From: WHTK01 sp965197795
GTDB lineage: Bacteria > Chloroflexota > Dehalococcoidia > DSTF01 > WHTK01
Direction of reading: 5' to 3'
Assembly: GCA_965197795.1 (NCBI GenBank)
Contig: OZ240228.1
Location: 434,001 to 498,000 of the forward strand
DNA: 64,000 nucleotides
This document shows positions 35,852 to 45,026 of the stretch, piece by piece; position 1 is the stretch's first letter, and each line of letters begins with the position of its first letter. The position numbers and the translations under genes were made by a program. The notes beneath the pieces are model-generated. The model did no database searches. It had not been told where the DNA came from and was given only the letters and a program-made list of their open reading frames with translations.

Positions 35852-36741
35852 ATGGACATTCGCAGATTCATCCTCGGTGGAGGAGCAGTCCTTCTGCTGG
35901 TGGCCCTGATTGGCGGCGTTTACGCACTGGGACGGTCGGATTCGTCTTCCGAAGAGCCTGTCTCCCTGGCGGTGAGAGATACACCCGCTGTTCCATCCGG
36001 CGCTGCCACTACCAGACCGTCGCCCTCGGCAACGAGCGGGACATCGCCGTCCGCATCTCCTACCGCCGCGAATCAGGCGCCTCCAACCCTGACCCCGGTA
36101 GTGCCTACTGAGCCACCGGCCCCAACGGCCACCCCGACGAGCACCTCCTTACCACCTACAAGCACCCCAGCGCCTGTGGCATCGACGCCTGGGTTGGGCT
36201 GCAGCTGGAGCGCCTCTTGCGAGTTCCAGCCAGTCTCCTCAGAAGGCAAAGACAGTCTCGACCTGCTACTGCTTCACACCGGTGCTAGCCTGCTCCGCAT
36301 AACCGGGCACGCAGGAGGTCATCACTTTGCTGTGTGGGGCAGGGATGCCAATGGCGACCGAACCACTTTGTTCGTCAACACTACGGACCCGTACGTGGGC
36401 ACCGTCCCTCTCAATTTTGATGAACCCACGGCGAGGCTGGAAATCACTGCTGTCGGATTCTGGACCGTGGAGGTCCTTCCTCTTTCTGCTGCACGAGTAG
36501 CCGACGTCCCCGGAATAATCACTGGGCAGAGCGATGACGTTGTACTGATCTCGGGGACACCAGGCACTACCCAGATCATCGGCAACGCGGATTCGAGACA
36601 TTTCGCCGTTGTCTCCTATGGGGTCTTCCGCGACCTACTTGTGAACACGACTGAACCGTATGACCGCCGGATCGGCATCCGGCAGATGCCATCTTCCTCG
36701 AGGTAGACGCCGAAGGGCGTTGGACAATCAGGTTCGAATGA
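35852..36741 (+). CDS. Membrane-anchored Thr/Pro-rich protein with two PPC-like repeats (one frameshift)
   Basis: From the ATG at 35852: MDIRRFILGGGAVLLLVALI is a signal anchor. A Ser/Thr/Pro linker of about 90 residues follows (TPTSTSLPPTSTPAPVASTP), then an extracellular region. That region holds two similar units, each with HFAV...LLVNTT(D/E)PY followed by a beta-strand ending in W-T: the first ends ARLEITAVGFWTVEVLP. In the second the annotated frame ends in MPSSSR, but one base away it reads PADAIFLEVDAEGRWTIRF to a stop at 36741, which matches the first unit. So a one-base shift near 36675 is likely. Probably a cell-surface protein of unknown role. Confidence 0.65.
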
Positions 36742-36749
36742 GTCGGTAA

Positions 36750-36875
36750 CCAGCCCCCACCGCCCCAGCGCCCGCTCCAGCGCAGGCTGCATCTTCATGT
36801 CTTGGAACTCGGCGGTCGCGAGGCCGAGGCGGTCACACGATCGGTCGACAGTGTCACGTCGTCCGATCCCTGAAT
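36750..36875 (+). repeat. Interspersed 'KMQPALER' element with hairpin (R4)
   Basis: CCCAGCGCCCGCTCCAGCGC, then AGGCTGCATCTTCATGTCTT, then GGAACTCGGCGGTCGCGAGG. It is followed by CACACGATCGGTCGACAGTG and TCACGTCGTCCGATCCCTGA, an extension shared with R9 (50983-51120). Confidence 0.8.
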
Positions 36876-36904
36876 GCTCGCCTGAAGGTTTGCTTCGAGT
36901 TGAG

Positions 36905-37729
36905 TCAGTTAGCTTGCCGCTGTACTTGGGCTGTCGGGTTCCTGCAGCGAGATGGAGTCTCACCTCGTGGATTGGCTTCTGGGCTGTCAGTCGGCCTCGC
37001 AACCGTTCCTGTGATAGGCGATGAAGAACCAGAACCCCTGATTTGGTGGAGCCGTAGCCTCGCAACCGACGCCAGGGCGGCAGGGTCAATCCCGTCGTCT
37101 GGGTGAATGACGATGCCCGCTTCGCATTCCCCAAAGTCAAGCTGCCGGCAAAGCCTCTTCAGCAAGTCTTCTGCCGCAGCTCTGTCACCGCCGCTAAATG
37201 CGATCACTGCTTCACCCCCGTTTGTACTGCACACATGCTTCTGCCGCGACCCATCGAGCAGCCTCGCAAGGACATCGGGCAGAGTCGTCGGTGCGGGCCC
37301 ATCCGCCAAATCTGTAAGTGAGCTCGCTGCAGTGCGAACAAAAATCACCGACATGGGTATCGCGAGCCCTTCGCACCGCTCGGCCTCCGCCTGCATTCGA
37401 CGCGCTAGTTCGGGGTCGTTGAACCATTCCTTATTGGCCGCCACGGGTTCTCTGGCTGGCCTGCTAGTAAACCTAGTGAGGCGCCCTATCTCTTCCTCTC
37501 CCGCTGGACCTGCCTTCTGCAGCGCCTCATCCCTTTTAGCGGCGCCGTGCATCGTCCAGTAGCCAGCGCTGACGGCACCGAACAAGGCGGCACCGAGTGC
37601 AGGTAGTGGCTGAGGCAAACTCTCGCTTGCCAGCCAAATCCAGCTCCCGATCAAAAAGATGTCGAGGAGAACCCTTATAAGTGCCAAGGGAGAGAGGAAG
37701 AAGATCCGTCGGACTGGCGTCGACTTCAT
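36905..37729 (-). CDS. Membrane protein with degenerate GGDEF-like domain
   Basis: A 274-aa protein whose N-terminus has two hydrophobic helices (FFLSPLALIRVLLDIFLIGS and LGAALFGAVSAGYWTM). A charged linker follows, then a domain with IPMSVIFVRTAASSLTDLAD, VCSTNGGEAVIAFSGGDRAA (the GGDEF loop position reads NGGEAVI), AEDLLKRLCRQLDFGECEAG and IVIHPDDGIDPAALASVARL. This strand/helix order is that of GGDEF domains, but the catalytic loop is only partly kept (GGEA), so activity is doubtful. The C-terminal 40 residues are low complexity. It lies between two interspersed elements (R4, R5), like the response regulator next to it. Confidence 0.5.
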   Translation of the reverse strand: MKSTPVRRIFFLSPLALIRVLLDIFLIGSWIWLASESLPQPLPALGAALFGAVSAGYWTMHGAAKRDEALQKAGPAGEEEIGRLTRFTSRPAREPVAANKEWFNDPELARRMQAEAERCEGLAIPMSVIFVRTAASSLTDLADGPAPTTLPDVLARLLDGSRQKHVCSTNGGEAVIAFSGGDRAAAEDLLKRLCRQLDFGECEAGIVIHPDDGIDPAALASVARLRLHQIRGSGSSSPITGTVARPTDSPEANPRGETPSRCRNPTAQVQRQAN

Positions 37730-37796
37730 AAGAGATTATCGGCCCGGCTCCGAGAGGCATGACTCGAATTGGAGCCTATTTAGCGATAATTGGCGT

Positions 37797-37880
37797 TACA
37801 GCCTTCAGCAGGCCCGGCCGACCCAGCGCCCGCTCCAGTGCAAGCTGCATCTTCATGTCGTGGAACTCGGCGATGGTGAG
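37797..37880 (+). repeat. Interspersed 'KMQPALER' element (R5)
   Basis: ACAGCCTTCAGCAGGCCCGG, then CGCCCGCTCCAGTGCAAGCT, then GCATCTTCATGTCGTGGAAC. It ends 24 bp before the start codon of the response-regulator gene, so it lies in that gene's leader. Confidence 0.8.
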
Positions 37881-37904
37881 AATCCCATTCACGGGGGTGC
37901 GATC

Positions 37905-38567
37905 ATGACGGTACGAGTCCTTCTGGCCGACGATGAACAGCTGATCCGAGCCGGCTTGAGGTTGATCCTGGTGGGCGAAGAAGACATCGAAGTCGTCGGC
38001 GAGGCGGAAAACGGCCGAGAGGCCGTCGAGCTGGCGCGTCAGCTGAAGCCCGACGTCGTGCTGATGGACATCCAGATGCCTGAAATGACGGGACTGGAAG
38101 CAACGGGCGCGATTCAGGGCGCGGTAGGCGAGCTGCCGCGCGTCATCATGCTTACGACCTTCGAGCTGGACGAGTACGTTTACGAGTCGCTGAAAGCGGG
38201 GGCCAGCGGCTTCCTGCTGAAGCGGACGCCCCCGGAGGAGCTGGTACGTGGAATCCACGTCGTCGCCGCCGGCGAGGCGCTGCTCGCCCCCTCGGTGACG
38301 CGCAAGCTCATCAGCCGGTTCGTCGAGTCCGAGCCACCGGCTCCGGCGTCCGATGCGCTGCGCGAGCTGACCGAGCGTGAGCGCGAGATACTGCTCTTGA
38401 TGGCAGAAGGGCTCTCCAACCGCGAGATCGCCGATCGTCTGATCCTGGGTGAGGGGACCGTTAAGACGCACGTCAAGCGAGTGCTGGACAAGCTGGACGT
38501 TCGCGATCGCACTCAGGCAGTCATCCTGGCGTACGACAGTGGGCTGGTCCGACCGGGCAGCACTTAA
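37905..38567 (+). CDS. NarL/LuxR-type response regulator
   Basis: A 220-aa protein from the ATG at 37905 (MTVRVLLADDEQLIRAGLRL). The receiver domain has the acidic pair in LLADDEQ, the phospho-acceptor Asp in PDVVLMDIQMPEMTG, and the conserved Thr and Lys in IMLTTFELDEYVYESL and GFLLKRTPPEEL. The C-terminal helix-turn-helix is intact: LTEREREILLLMAEGLSNRE, IADRLILGEGTVKTHVKRVL. No sensor kinase gene is adjacent, so it is an orphan here. Interspersed element R5 occupies the space just upstream. Confidence 0.92.
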   Translation: MTVRVLLADDEQLIRAGLRLILVGEEDIEVVGEAENGREAVELARQLKPDVVLMDIQMPEMTGLEATGAIQGAVGELPRVIMLTTFELDEYVYESLKAGASGFLLKRTPPEELVRGIHVVAAGEALLAPSVTRKLISRFVESEPPAPASDALRELTEREREILLLMAEGLSNREIADRLILGEGTVKTHVKRVLDKLDVRDRTQAVILAYDSGLVRPGST

Positions 38568-38603
38568 GAAAGAATCCGCCTCAGGCTTCACGATGCCGTC
38601 ATA

Positions 38604-38621
38604 GTGTCACGTGTTTGACAC
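38604..38621. terminator. Small inverted repeat after the response regulator
   Basis: GTGTCA-CGTGTT-TGACAC, 37 bp after the stop. ATAGTGTCACGTG is also the edge of the hairpin block found near interspersed elements. Confidence 0.4.
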
Positions 38622-38714
38622 GGGCCATCAGCAGCCACAGGATTACGACGTGGCCATTCAGTTTGACTGATACCTAACTCACCTACCGGACCTGATGGCT
38701 AGGAGGCAAGAGCT

Positions 38715-40115
38715 GTGCTGGGCAAGCAAGATAACGAGCTTCTATGTCGGGTTGGCCCCGGCACAGCCATGGGCGACTTGATGCGTCAATACTGGATACC
38801 AGCGCTGCCTTCCTCGGAGTTCGCTGCCCCTGATAGCCCTCCAAAACGCATGAAGCTGCTGGGCGAGAACCTGGTGATGTTCCGGGACTCCGAGGGCGCG
38901 GTGGGCTGTGCCGCGGAGTCGTGTCCACACAGGGGGGCGAGCCTGTTCTTCGGTCGTAACGAAGAGGGCGGCCTGCGTTGTGTTTATCACGGCTGGAAGT
39001 TCGATGTAGCTGGCGCTTGCATCGACATGCCATCGGAACCGACGGAGTCTAATTTCAAATCAAAAGTGAAAGCCAGGGCCTATCCCTGTCGTGACGTCAA
39101 CCACATGGTCTGGGTTTATATGGGCGCGCGCGAGACGCCACCTCCCTTCCCTGCTTTCGAGATCAACACACTTCCCGCCGACCACGTCGCCGAGCCCAGC
39201 ATAATGATGGAAGAGTCGAACTGGGTCCAAAATCTGGAGGGCGATTTGGACTCCAGTCACGTTGACTATCTGCACTCTCGACTCGACGCGATGCGCTGGC
39301 GTCTCTTCGAAGACGCGCCGATGCCTACAGTCCCCGGGTTAGGAGGACATTATCGAGACAAGTCGCCCAGGTTGGATGTCCGCCTGACTGACTACGGTGC
39401 CTACTACACGGCGAAGAGAACCTGGCACGAAAACGGCGCGTTCGAATGGCACCGTATCACTCAGTTCATCTTCCCTTTCCACACCATGATTACCGGTGGG
39501 AACGAGGTAAACCTGCGCTCCTTCGTGCCGTTGGACGACGAGTGGGCGATGCTAATTACTCAGACCGGTAGCCTGACCACGCCGCTTTCGCTCGAAGCGC
39601 GACGTGACCCGCTGAAGGCCGACCCCTTCTCGCTGTCGGCGGATAGCTACGCCGAGCGTACCAGCGACCCGCGCAGCTATTTCTATACAAAGGCAAATCG
39701 ACACAACGATTACCTTCGCGACTACGAGGCAGAGAGAACGACTCAGGTCTGTGGGGTAGCGTTTCTGGGTAACCTTCAGGACCGCGCCATGACCGAACTG
39801 ATGACCGGCGAGAAAGGTGAGGTTATCTACGACCGCAGTCATGAGCACCTGGGAACGCTGGATGTCATGGTGATAGCTGTGCGTCGCCAACTTCTTAAGG
39901 CCGCGATTACGCTGAGGAACCAGGGCTTGGCACCAGCCAACGTCGACAACGTCCAGCTCGATCGGACTCGGCATGCATCCGTCATCCTCCCCAAGGGTGC
40001 CGACTGGAACAGTCAAACGGAGCGGATCAGGGGCGCCGATGAAGGCTTGCCTATCGCGTTCGAAATGCGGCCTCTCTCAGAGACCGAACTGGCCACGAAA
40101 ATCGAAGCACGTTAA
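38715..40115 (+). CDS. Rieske non-haem iron oxygenase, alpha subunit (second copy)
   Basis: A 466-aa protein with a GTG start at 38715 behind AGGAGG. It has the same opening as the 21173 gene (LLCRVGPGTAMGDLMRQYW). Rieske ligands are in ESCPHRGASLFFGRNEEG and LRCVYHGWKFD; the iron ligands are in NLEGDLDSSHVDYLHSRLD. The C-terminal catalytic domain is complete. The two Rieske proteins in this window are clearly related but differ in the distal half, so they probably act on different substrates. The epimerase/dehydratase gene starts 5 bp after its stop, indicating an operon. Confidence 0.9.
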   Translation: MLGKQDNELLCRVGPGTAMGDLMRQYWIPALPSSEFAAPDSPPKRMKLLGENLVMFRDSEGAVGCAAESCPHRGASLFFGRNEEGGLRCVYHGWKFDVAGACIDMPSEPTESNFKSKVKARAYPCRDVNHMVWVYMGARETPPPFPAFEINTLPADHVAEPSIMMEESNWVQNLEGDLDSSHVDYLHSRLDAMRWRLFEDAPMPTVPGLGGHYRDKSPRLDVRLTDYGAYYTAKRTWHENGAFEWHRITQFIFPFHTMITGGNEVNLRSFVPLDDEWAMLITQTGSLTTPLSLEARRDPLKADPFSLSADSYAERTSDPRSYFYTKANRHNDYLRDYEAERTTQVCGVAFLGNLQDRAMTELMTGEKGEVIYDRSHEHLGTLDVMVIAVRRQLLKAAITLRNQGLAPANVDNVQLDRTRHASVILPKGADWNSQTERIRGADEGLPIAFEMRPLSETELATKIEAR

Positions 40116-40120
40116 GCGAG

Positions 40121-41077
40121 ATGGCCACCCTGGTAACCGGCGGTACCGGATTCGTCGGCTCCAACATCGTGCGAGCGCTGGCCGAGCGAGGTCACGAGGT
40201 TCTCGTCCTTGACCTGGAGGGGCCCTCGGAGTTGCTGCAGCGATACGTCGCCCCTTGGGCCCAACGCATCAGCTTCGTGCAAGGGAGCGTCCTCGACGTG
40301 GACGCGCTACATAGCCTCGGCCTCAATCGCAGCATCGACAAAGTGGTGCACGCCGCTTACTATACGCCCGGCAGCCGGGAGGCATCGGATAGCAAGCGGG
40401 TCCTCGAGACGAACATCATGGGAACGATCAACGTCCTCGACCATGCCAGGGAGATCGGCGTCAATCGGTTTCTCTTCGTGAGTTCCGGTGGCATTTATGG
40501 CGACATGCTGTCGCCGGGGTCACAAGTAGAGGATGCACCGTTACTTCCCTCTCGTCTGTACCGCATTTCCAAGTTCGCTTGTGAACGCATTGTCGAGCGG
40601 TATCACGAGATTCATGCGATGGATACGGTCAGCGTTCGTCTGGGTGCGCCGTACGGCCCGATGGAGCGCGCAACCGACTTCAATCTCAATACGTCGCTAC
40701 TTTTCGAGTGGACCGGAAAGGCGATGCGAGGCGAGCCTATCGAGGTGGGACCAACTGTCGGAGGCAAGGCGACCTTCGTTACGGACATTGCCCAAGGTCT
40801 TTGTACTGTCCTGGATGCTCCCTTTCTACCCCACAGGCTCTACAACCTGGAGAACCCGAATTACTACCCAATCAGTGAGGTGGTGAGCGCCCTCCTGGCA
40901 GCATACCCGGACACCAGCTGCGTCGAACCGATGCCAACGGACGCCGAGTTAGGTCCGGGCATGGACATGGATGTCTCACGCATCAAGGAAGACTTTGGGT
41001 TTGAGGCGGGGATCAGCGTTCGTGATGGCTTAAAGACATATGCCCAGTGGCGGGTTGAGAACGACTTCAGGGACTAG
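40121..41077 (+). CDS. NAD-dependent epimerase/dehydratase (extended SDR)
   Basis: A 318-aa extended SDR. The cofactor site is LVTGGTGFVGSNIVRALAER (GxxGxxG) and the catalytic residues are in FVSSGGIYGD (Ser) and RLYRISKFACERIV (YxxxK). The end has an NAD-epimerase-like DVSRIKEDFGFEAGISVRDGLKTY. It starts 5 bp after the Rieske gene and has only a weak RBS, so it is translated from the same mRNA. It may act as a dehydrogenase or isomerase on the product of the oxygenase, although such proteins more often handle nucleotide sugars. Confidence 0.87.
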   Translation: MATLVTGGTGFVGSNIVRALAERGHEVLVLDLEGPSELLQRYVAPWAQRISFVQGSVLDVDALHSLGLNRSIDKVVHAAYYTPGSREASDSKRVLETNIMGTINVLDHAREIGVNRFLFVSSGGIYGDMLSPGSQVEDAPLLPSRLYRISKFACERIVERYHEIHAMDTVSVRLGAPYGPMERATDFNLNTSLLFEWTGKAMRGEPIEVGPTVGGKATFVTDIAQGLCTVLDAPFLPHRLYNLENPNYYPISEVVSALLAAYPDTSCVEPMPTDAELGPGMDMDVSRIKEDFGFEAGISVRDGLKTYAQWRVENDFRD

Positions 41078-41119
41078 CTGGATCGGCGCCGCGGATCACG
41101 GATCGAGCTTGTCATGAGA

Positions 41120-41190
41120 TTCTTCAAACGCCGCAGGCTGCATCTTCAAGTCCTGGAACAAGCTGGTGACACGATGACCAAATCGTGTCC
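41120..41190 (+). repeat. Partial 'KMQPALER' element with perfect hairpin (R6)
   Basis: GCAGGCTGCATCTTCAAGTC is followed directly by GACACGAT-GACCAA-ATCGTGTC (41168-41189), an 8-bp perfect inverted repeat. The same loop bases and six innermost stem pairs occur beside R11 at 55594-55617. Confidence 0.75.
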
Positions 41191-41369
41191 TTTCTTGGTC
41201 ATTTGACTGAGCGGTCGCAGCAAACCGGTGGGCCTCTTTGTCAGTCTCTTTTCAATTTTGAATCCTTTCTGGCGAATCGCGTGATCTAACGGGCCGGGTG
41301 CTGCGAGCTATACCTAGATGCAGCCGCCTTCTTGGAACCCTGCTTTCGCAATAGCCAGGAGAAAAATAC

Positions 41370-41981
41370 ATGAGACGCTTCTTACCGTTGCTAGCCGTTC
41401 TCAGTCTGTTTGTCGCTAGCTCTTCGCTCGGTTTGGCCGGCCCTGACGTGGCGCGAGCGGAAACGCTTAGCATCGATGTCGTCGGAACCGGGGCCGAAGA
41501 GAATCCGGCCGTGTCGTCGCCGGGAAGCGCAATCGCGAGGTTCACGTTCGATACAGATACCAAGGAGCTAACTTATGCCGTCACCGTCAGCGGCATATCT
41601 CAGACGCAGGTAACCGCCGCCCACATCCATCGAGCCGGCGCCGGCACAAACGGGCCCGTCGTCTACCCCCTCTCGACCGTGCCCTTCGCCATTACTTCTG
41701 GCTCAATAGCGCTGACGTCAGAGGATGTCGCTGATCTTTCGGCGGGAAACTTCTATCTCAACGTCCACTCTCTGAGCAATCCAGGTGGCTTCGCGCGAGC
41801 GCAGATCATCTTCCCGGGACTCGAATCGCCAGACGACGCCTCCGGGTCCACGGTGACGCCTCCAAGCACTGGAGATGCCGGTCTTGCCGAAGAGACAACC
41901 TCGACGCGGTGGTTGGTGCTGGCAGGCCTGGCGGTGTTTGGCCTCGGAGCAGGTCTCATTCTCGCCCGTCGACTTGTGTAA
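41370..41981 (+). CDS. CHRD-domain surface protein with signal peptide and C-terminal anchor
   Basis: A 203-aa protein. The signal peptide is RRFLPLLAVLSLFVASSSLG ... ARAE. The CHRD (chordin-like) domain has ARFTFDTDTKELTYAVTVSG, TAAHIHRAGAGTNGPVVYPL and FYLNVHSLSNPGGFARAQI. The tail has PPSTGDAG, a hydrophobic helix (WLVLAGLAVFGLGAGLILA) and RR, which resembles a sortase-like or tail-anchored wall/membrane signal. Function of CHRD domains is not known in bacteria. RBS AGGAG upstream. The cupredoxin lipoprotein gene follows 50 bp on; both are exported and may be co-expressed. Confidence 0.85.
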   Translation: MRRFLPLLAVLSLFVASSSLGLAGPDVARAETLSIDVVGTGAEENPAVSSPGSAIARFTFDTDTKELTYAVTVSGISQTQVTAAHIHRAGAGTNGPVVYPLSTVPFAITSGSIALTSEDVADLSAGNFYLNVHSLSNPGGFARAQIIFPGLESPDDASGSTVTPPSTGDAGLAEETTSTRWLVLAGLAVFGLGAGLILARRLV

Positions 41982-42031
41982 CGATTTCAGCAGAGGAGGA
42001 TCCGCTTGGTAAGGGTCCTCCTAAACTGAAT

Positions 42032-42597
42032 ATGAGCTCACGCCTTAGGTCTTGGGGTTCGATAGCACCATTCCTTCTGGCGTTAACGATTTCGTGCGGC
42101 GGCTCCGGCGACTTGATACGTCAAGACGCCTCGTCCACTCCAGGCGCGACCGCAACCTCATCAAGGCTTGGCTCAGTGCAGCCATCTCCAGTTCCCTCAA
42201 CCATTACTCCCCGGCCTTCAACGGCTGCGCCAACGGAGGTCGCGCCCACATCCACGCAGAGCATCCAGGTAACGGCAACGCAACCCCTGCGGCCAACCAG
42301 TCCTCCGCCGACGCCACAAGCGCAGGGTCCAATTACCATAGACGTGAGCGCAGAAAACCTGACGTTCGACCGAGCCGCAATCTCAGTGCCTGCCAACACG
42401 CAGGTCACCGTAAATTTCACAACAACGATGCGGCTATCCCGCATGACTTCGGCGTCAGCGTGCCGTTCGTGCCCCATTCCGAGACCTGTTTTGGACCTTG
42501 CAGCGCCTCAATTACCTTTGATAGCGGGCAGGCCGGAGGCTACAGCTTCCAGTGCAGTATCCACCCCGAAATGGTCGGAAGCTTTCTGGTTCAGTAA
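42032..42597 (+). CDS. Cupredoxin-like lipoprotein (one frameshift)
   Basis: The ATG at 42032 gives a lipoprotein signal ending LLALTISCGGSG (lipobox Cys) and a long Ser/Thr/Pro linker. The cupredoxin domain starts GPITIDVSAENLTFDRAAIS, VPANTQVTVNF. Near 42420 the frame breaks: TTMRLSRM should be TNNDAAIPHDFGVSVPFVPH, found one base away (a missing A in ACAAC). It then runs to YSFQCSIHPEMVGSFLVQ and the TAA at 42595-42597. The copper ligands are the His in IPHDF and the C-S-I-H-P-E-M set. Probably an exported electron-transfer or copper-binding protein. Confidence 0.75.
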
Positions 42598-42847
42598 CAG
42601 CGTCACGGGCCTTTTCAACCCACCAGATCAGTGAGTCAGCTGCGGCCGCTTCCGCGACATTAGGTCGCTGTCATCTTGGCGTTCGTGGACCACTATCTCT
42701 TCGTAGTGAATCCTTACGCCATGATTATCTGCAAACAGCATGTAGCTCCTCCTTCTATGGTCGTCAGGTCTTCAGTAGCCCCCGGTGGTGCCGCCCAGGA
42801 GCCTCCATATCGCGAGATGCTATTCAATCTCCCACACATTAGGCGGA
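42598..42847. other. Intergenic region between convergent genes
   Basis: I see no gene, repeat or clear terminator. Short ORFs here lack RBSs and family similarity. Confidence 0.4.
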
Positions 42848-43354
42848 CTACTTGCACTCGACCGTGAAATTTTCAATGAAAGCAGAGACATCTCCGTTGG
42901 CATTTCTTGTCAGGTGGAAGGTTTGGTGAATGAGGAAATTGTTCCCTTGACCAAGCCCTATGAATTGGAAGTTGTTAACGAAAGTTTGCTCAAAGGCTAG
43001 CGATCCTGGGGCTGTCGCGTTTAGAGAACTCCGCAGCATTCCAGTTGCACGATAGGTATCACCAGTTACTAGTCCAAGACCGGAGACGCCTTGTGGCTGG
43101 GACTGGCTCTGAGAATGAAAGCCAGGAATATCGTCGGACGCATCTTCCACGAATGTGGTAAGCACGTGGAGGGTGCCCGTCAGATGAACATCTTCGCCCA
43201 GGCCGCCATTTGCACATGGAACAAATACGAAGGACTCCCATGGTATGAAGACGTTTGACTTAAATACCTCAGCCCTGGGCTTCGGATAGAGCAGACCTTC
43301 AGCTCGTGTCCAGTCAAGAGGACCGAAACCCGTTCCGAATACGATAGACAGCAA
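42848..43354 (-). CDS. Exported protein of unknown function
   Basis: About 168 aa by the TTG at 43354, but a hydrophobic leader (VAIASSTATAVLAATLLSIV) begins upstream, so the true start may be a little further 5' at a rare start codon. Body: beta-rich with VFVPCANGGLGEDVHLTGTL, GLGLVTGDTYRATGMLRSSL and FLIHQTFHLTRNANGDVSAF, ending FTVECK. The two Cys could form a disulfide. This resembles secreted proteins of unknown function found in soil and marine bacteria. It follows the DUF2723 gene on the same strand with a gap of about 50 bp. Confidence 0.6.
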   Translation of the reverse strand: MLSIVFGTGFGPLDWTRAEGLLYPKPRAEVFKSNVFIPWESFVFVPCANGGLGEDVHLTGTLHVLTTFVEDASDDIPGFHSQSQSQPQGVSGLGLVTGDTYRATGMLRSSLNATAPGSLAFEQTFVNNFQFIGLGQGNNFLIHQTFHLTRNANGDVSAFIENFTVECK

Positions 43355-43408
43355 TGTCGCTGCAAGGACGGCGGTTGCAGTAGAACTCGCAATCGCGACT
43401 TTGTTCGT

Positions 43409-45026
43409 TTACTCAAGCTGTTCAGACTCATTCAGACTCTCCCTTTCCGCGTATTCCGCTCGCTCCAATCGGTACCAGTAATCCTCCGAGAAGGCGTCGA
43501 ACTCCGGTTCAGTCCATGGGTGCTCACGAAGAACGTAGACCGGCTGGCCCAGCTTCAGACTGGTCCTAACAAGGGCCCGAAGCTGCTGTTCGTCGTGTGC
43601 CCAGGTATGGACAAGTCGAACGTCGGGACGCTCGCCGTCGATGGTTTGGAGATACTCAAGAGGGGCGAGGTCGGTCCACCAGCCAATGGCGATGGTGTCT
43701 GCCTCGGCCGCGGCGAAGAACTGCTCGGCCCGGTCGCGCGCCCGGTAATCTCCGCTCACGTCAACCAGAGGGAGGTTGATGGCAATCAGCGCCAGTATTA
43801 GCAAACCCAGCGTCCCTGCCAGAATGGAGCGTGCCCTGAACCATTCAAATCCAGCGAGTAGCGTGAACCCGACGCTGATTCCGACACCGACGAGCACGGC
43901 CCCAAGGAGGTAAGCGCTGAGAAACATCGTTTCCTTGTCGATTGCCGCGTAATTAATGAAGAAGGCAACCTGCGGCAACGCGAACATCACAATGAGAAAG
44001 AGAAGTCGGCGACGAACTGCGACTAGGTAAGAGAAACCCACCAGCGCGAGTAGCACGCCGAGGAAGGCGCTCCAAAAGCCGAACGCGAACACGCCGGCTT
44101 CATCTATTCGCTCAGGCCAGCCGTACACCTGAGTCAGAGGCCGATATATCTGTGCCGAGATGTACCACCAGAACGTGGAGATACTGGTTAAGTCGATGGC
44201 CGTTGGGGACCCATCAGCCGAATAGCTGGTGCCCCAGCGATAGGCGGCATCGCCAGCCGCACGAAGAGGTAGTAGTAGATAGAGAGCCAAGCCGGGAGCG
44301 TAGCTAAAGGCGCGAGGGCAAGCTTCCAGTCGCGCAGGACGGTTGGTGAGATGAATATGACGATGGCCGGCAGCATCAGAAGGCTTGTTGTCCGGTTCGC
44401 GAGGCTAAGGCCGAAAAGGGCGAAGACCAAGACTAGGTCGGCAGGGCGGCGTTCGTCATCCCATCGCACAAGGAAGAACAGCATCGCCGCAACGAGCGCA
44501 GCATCGAGCGTATAGACTTCTGCGACAACCGAGTTGGCCCAGAAGGGATAGCTCAGGCCCAAAATCCAGCTCGCGCCAAGAGCGGCCAGCGTGGAGCCTG
44601 TGATCCTGCGAACCGTCAGGTGAACGAACAATAGAGCGACTGCCGCGAAGAATACCGACATCAGGTTCACGCGATACGCGACGTCGCCAATCGGAATCAG
44701 CGTGAACCCCTTCGCCAGCAAGACATAAAGCGGATAGCCAGGGGGTGCGGCACCCCGAGGGTGGCACCCGCGGTGGCGAGTTCAGCGCTGTCGAGGTTGT
44801 AAACCGTGGGTGCAACCGTTTTGAGGTGAAGAAAGCCGGGCAACCCAACGGAGAGAAGCGGTCCCAGCTTCAGCCATAGAGTTCGGTAAGCAGAAGAACT
44901 CAGCCAAGTTGTAACTCGCTCACGCCAGCTGGCCGTACGGGGAGGGCCGATTTCTGGACCAGCTATCGATGTCATCCTTTTGAACCCCGCTGCGTTCTTG
45001 ATAGTAAAACCCTCTTCACTTGGCAC
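43409..45026 (-). CDS. DUF2723 (TMEM260-like) membrane glycosyltransferase-type protein (two frameshifts)
   Basis: Assembled from three frames. The first holds WLKLGPLLSVGLPGFLHLKT, VYNLDSAELATAGATLGVPH. After a missing C in CACCCCCTGG near 44742 the next reads PGYPLYVLLAKGFTLIPIGD ... SLANRTTSLLMLPAIVIF. After another shift near 44283 the last reads ALYLLLPLRAAGDAAYRWG, TSISTFWWYISAQIYRPLTQ and so on to 43409. NLDSAELATA...GVPHPPGYPLY is the hallmark of DUF2723 proteins, polytopic GT-C-like enzymes. The loop acid LDSAE would be catalytic. About 540 aa when repaired. A soluble C-terminal tail follows the last helix. Confidence 0.8.

Noticed and set aside
42676..43000. Small plus-strand ORFs upstream of and over the exported protein gene
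   Set aside because: No RBS, no family similarity, and partly antisense to the minus-strand gene.
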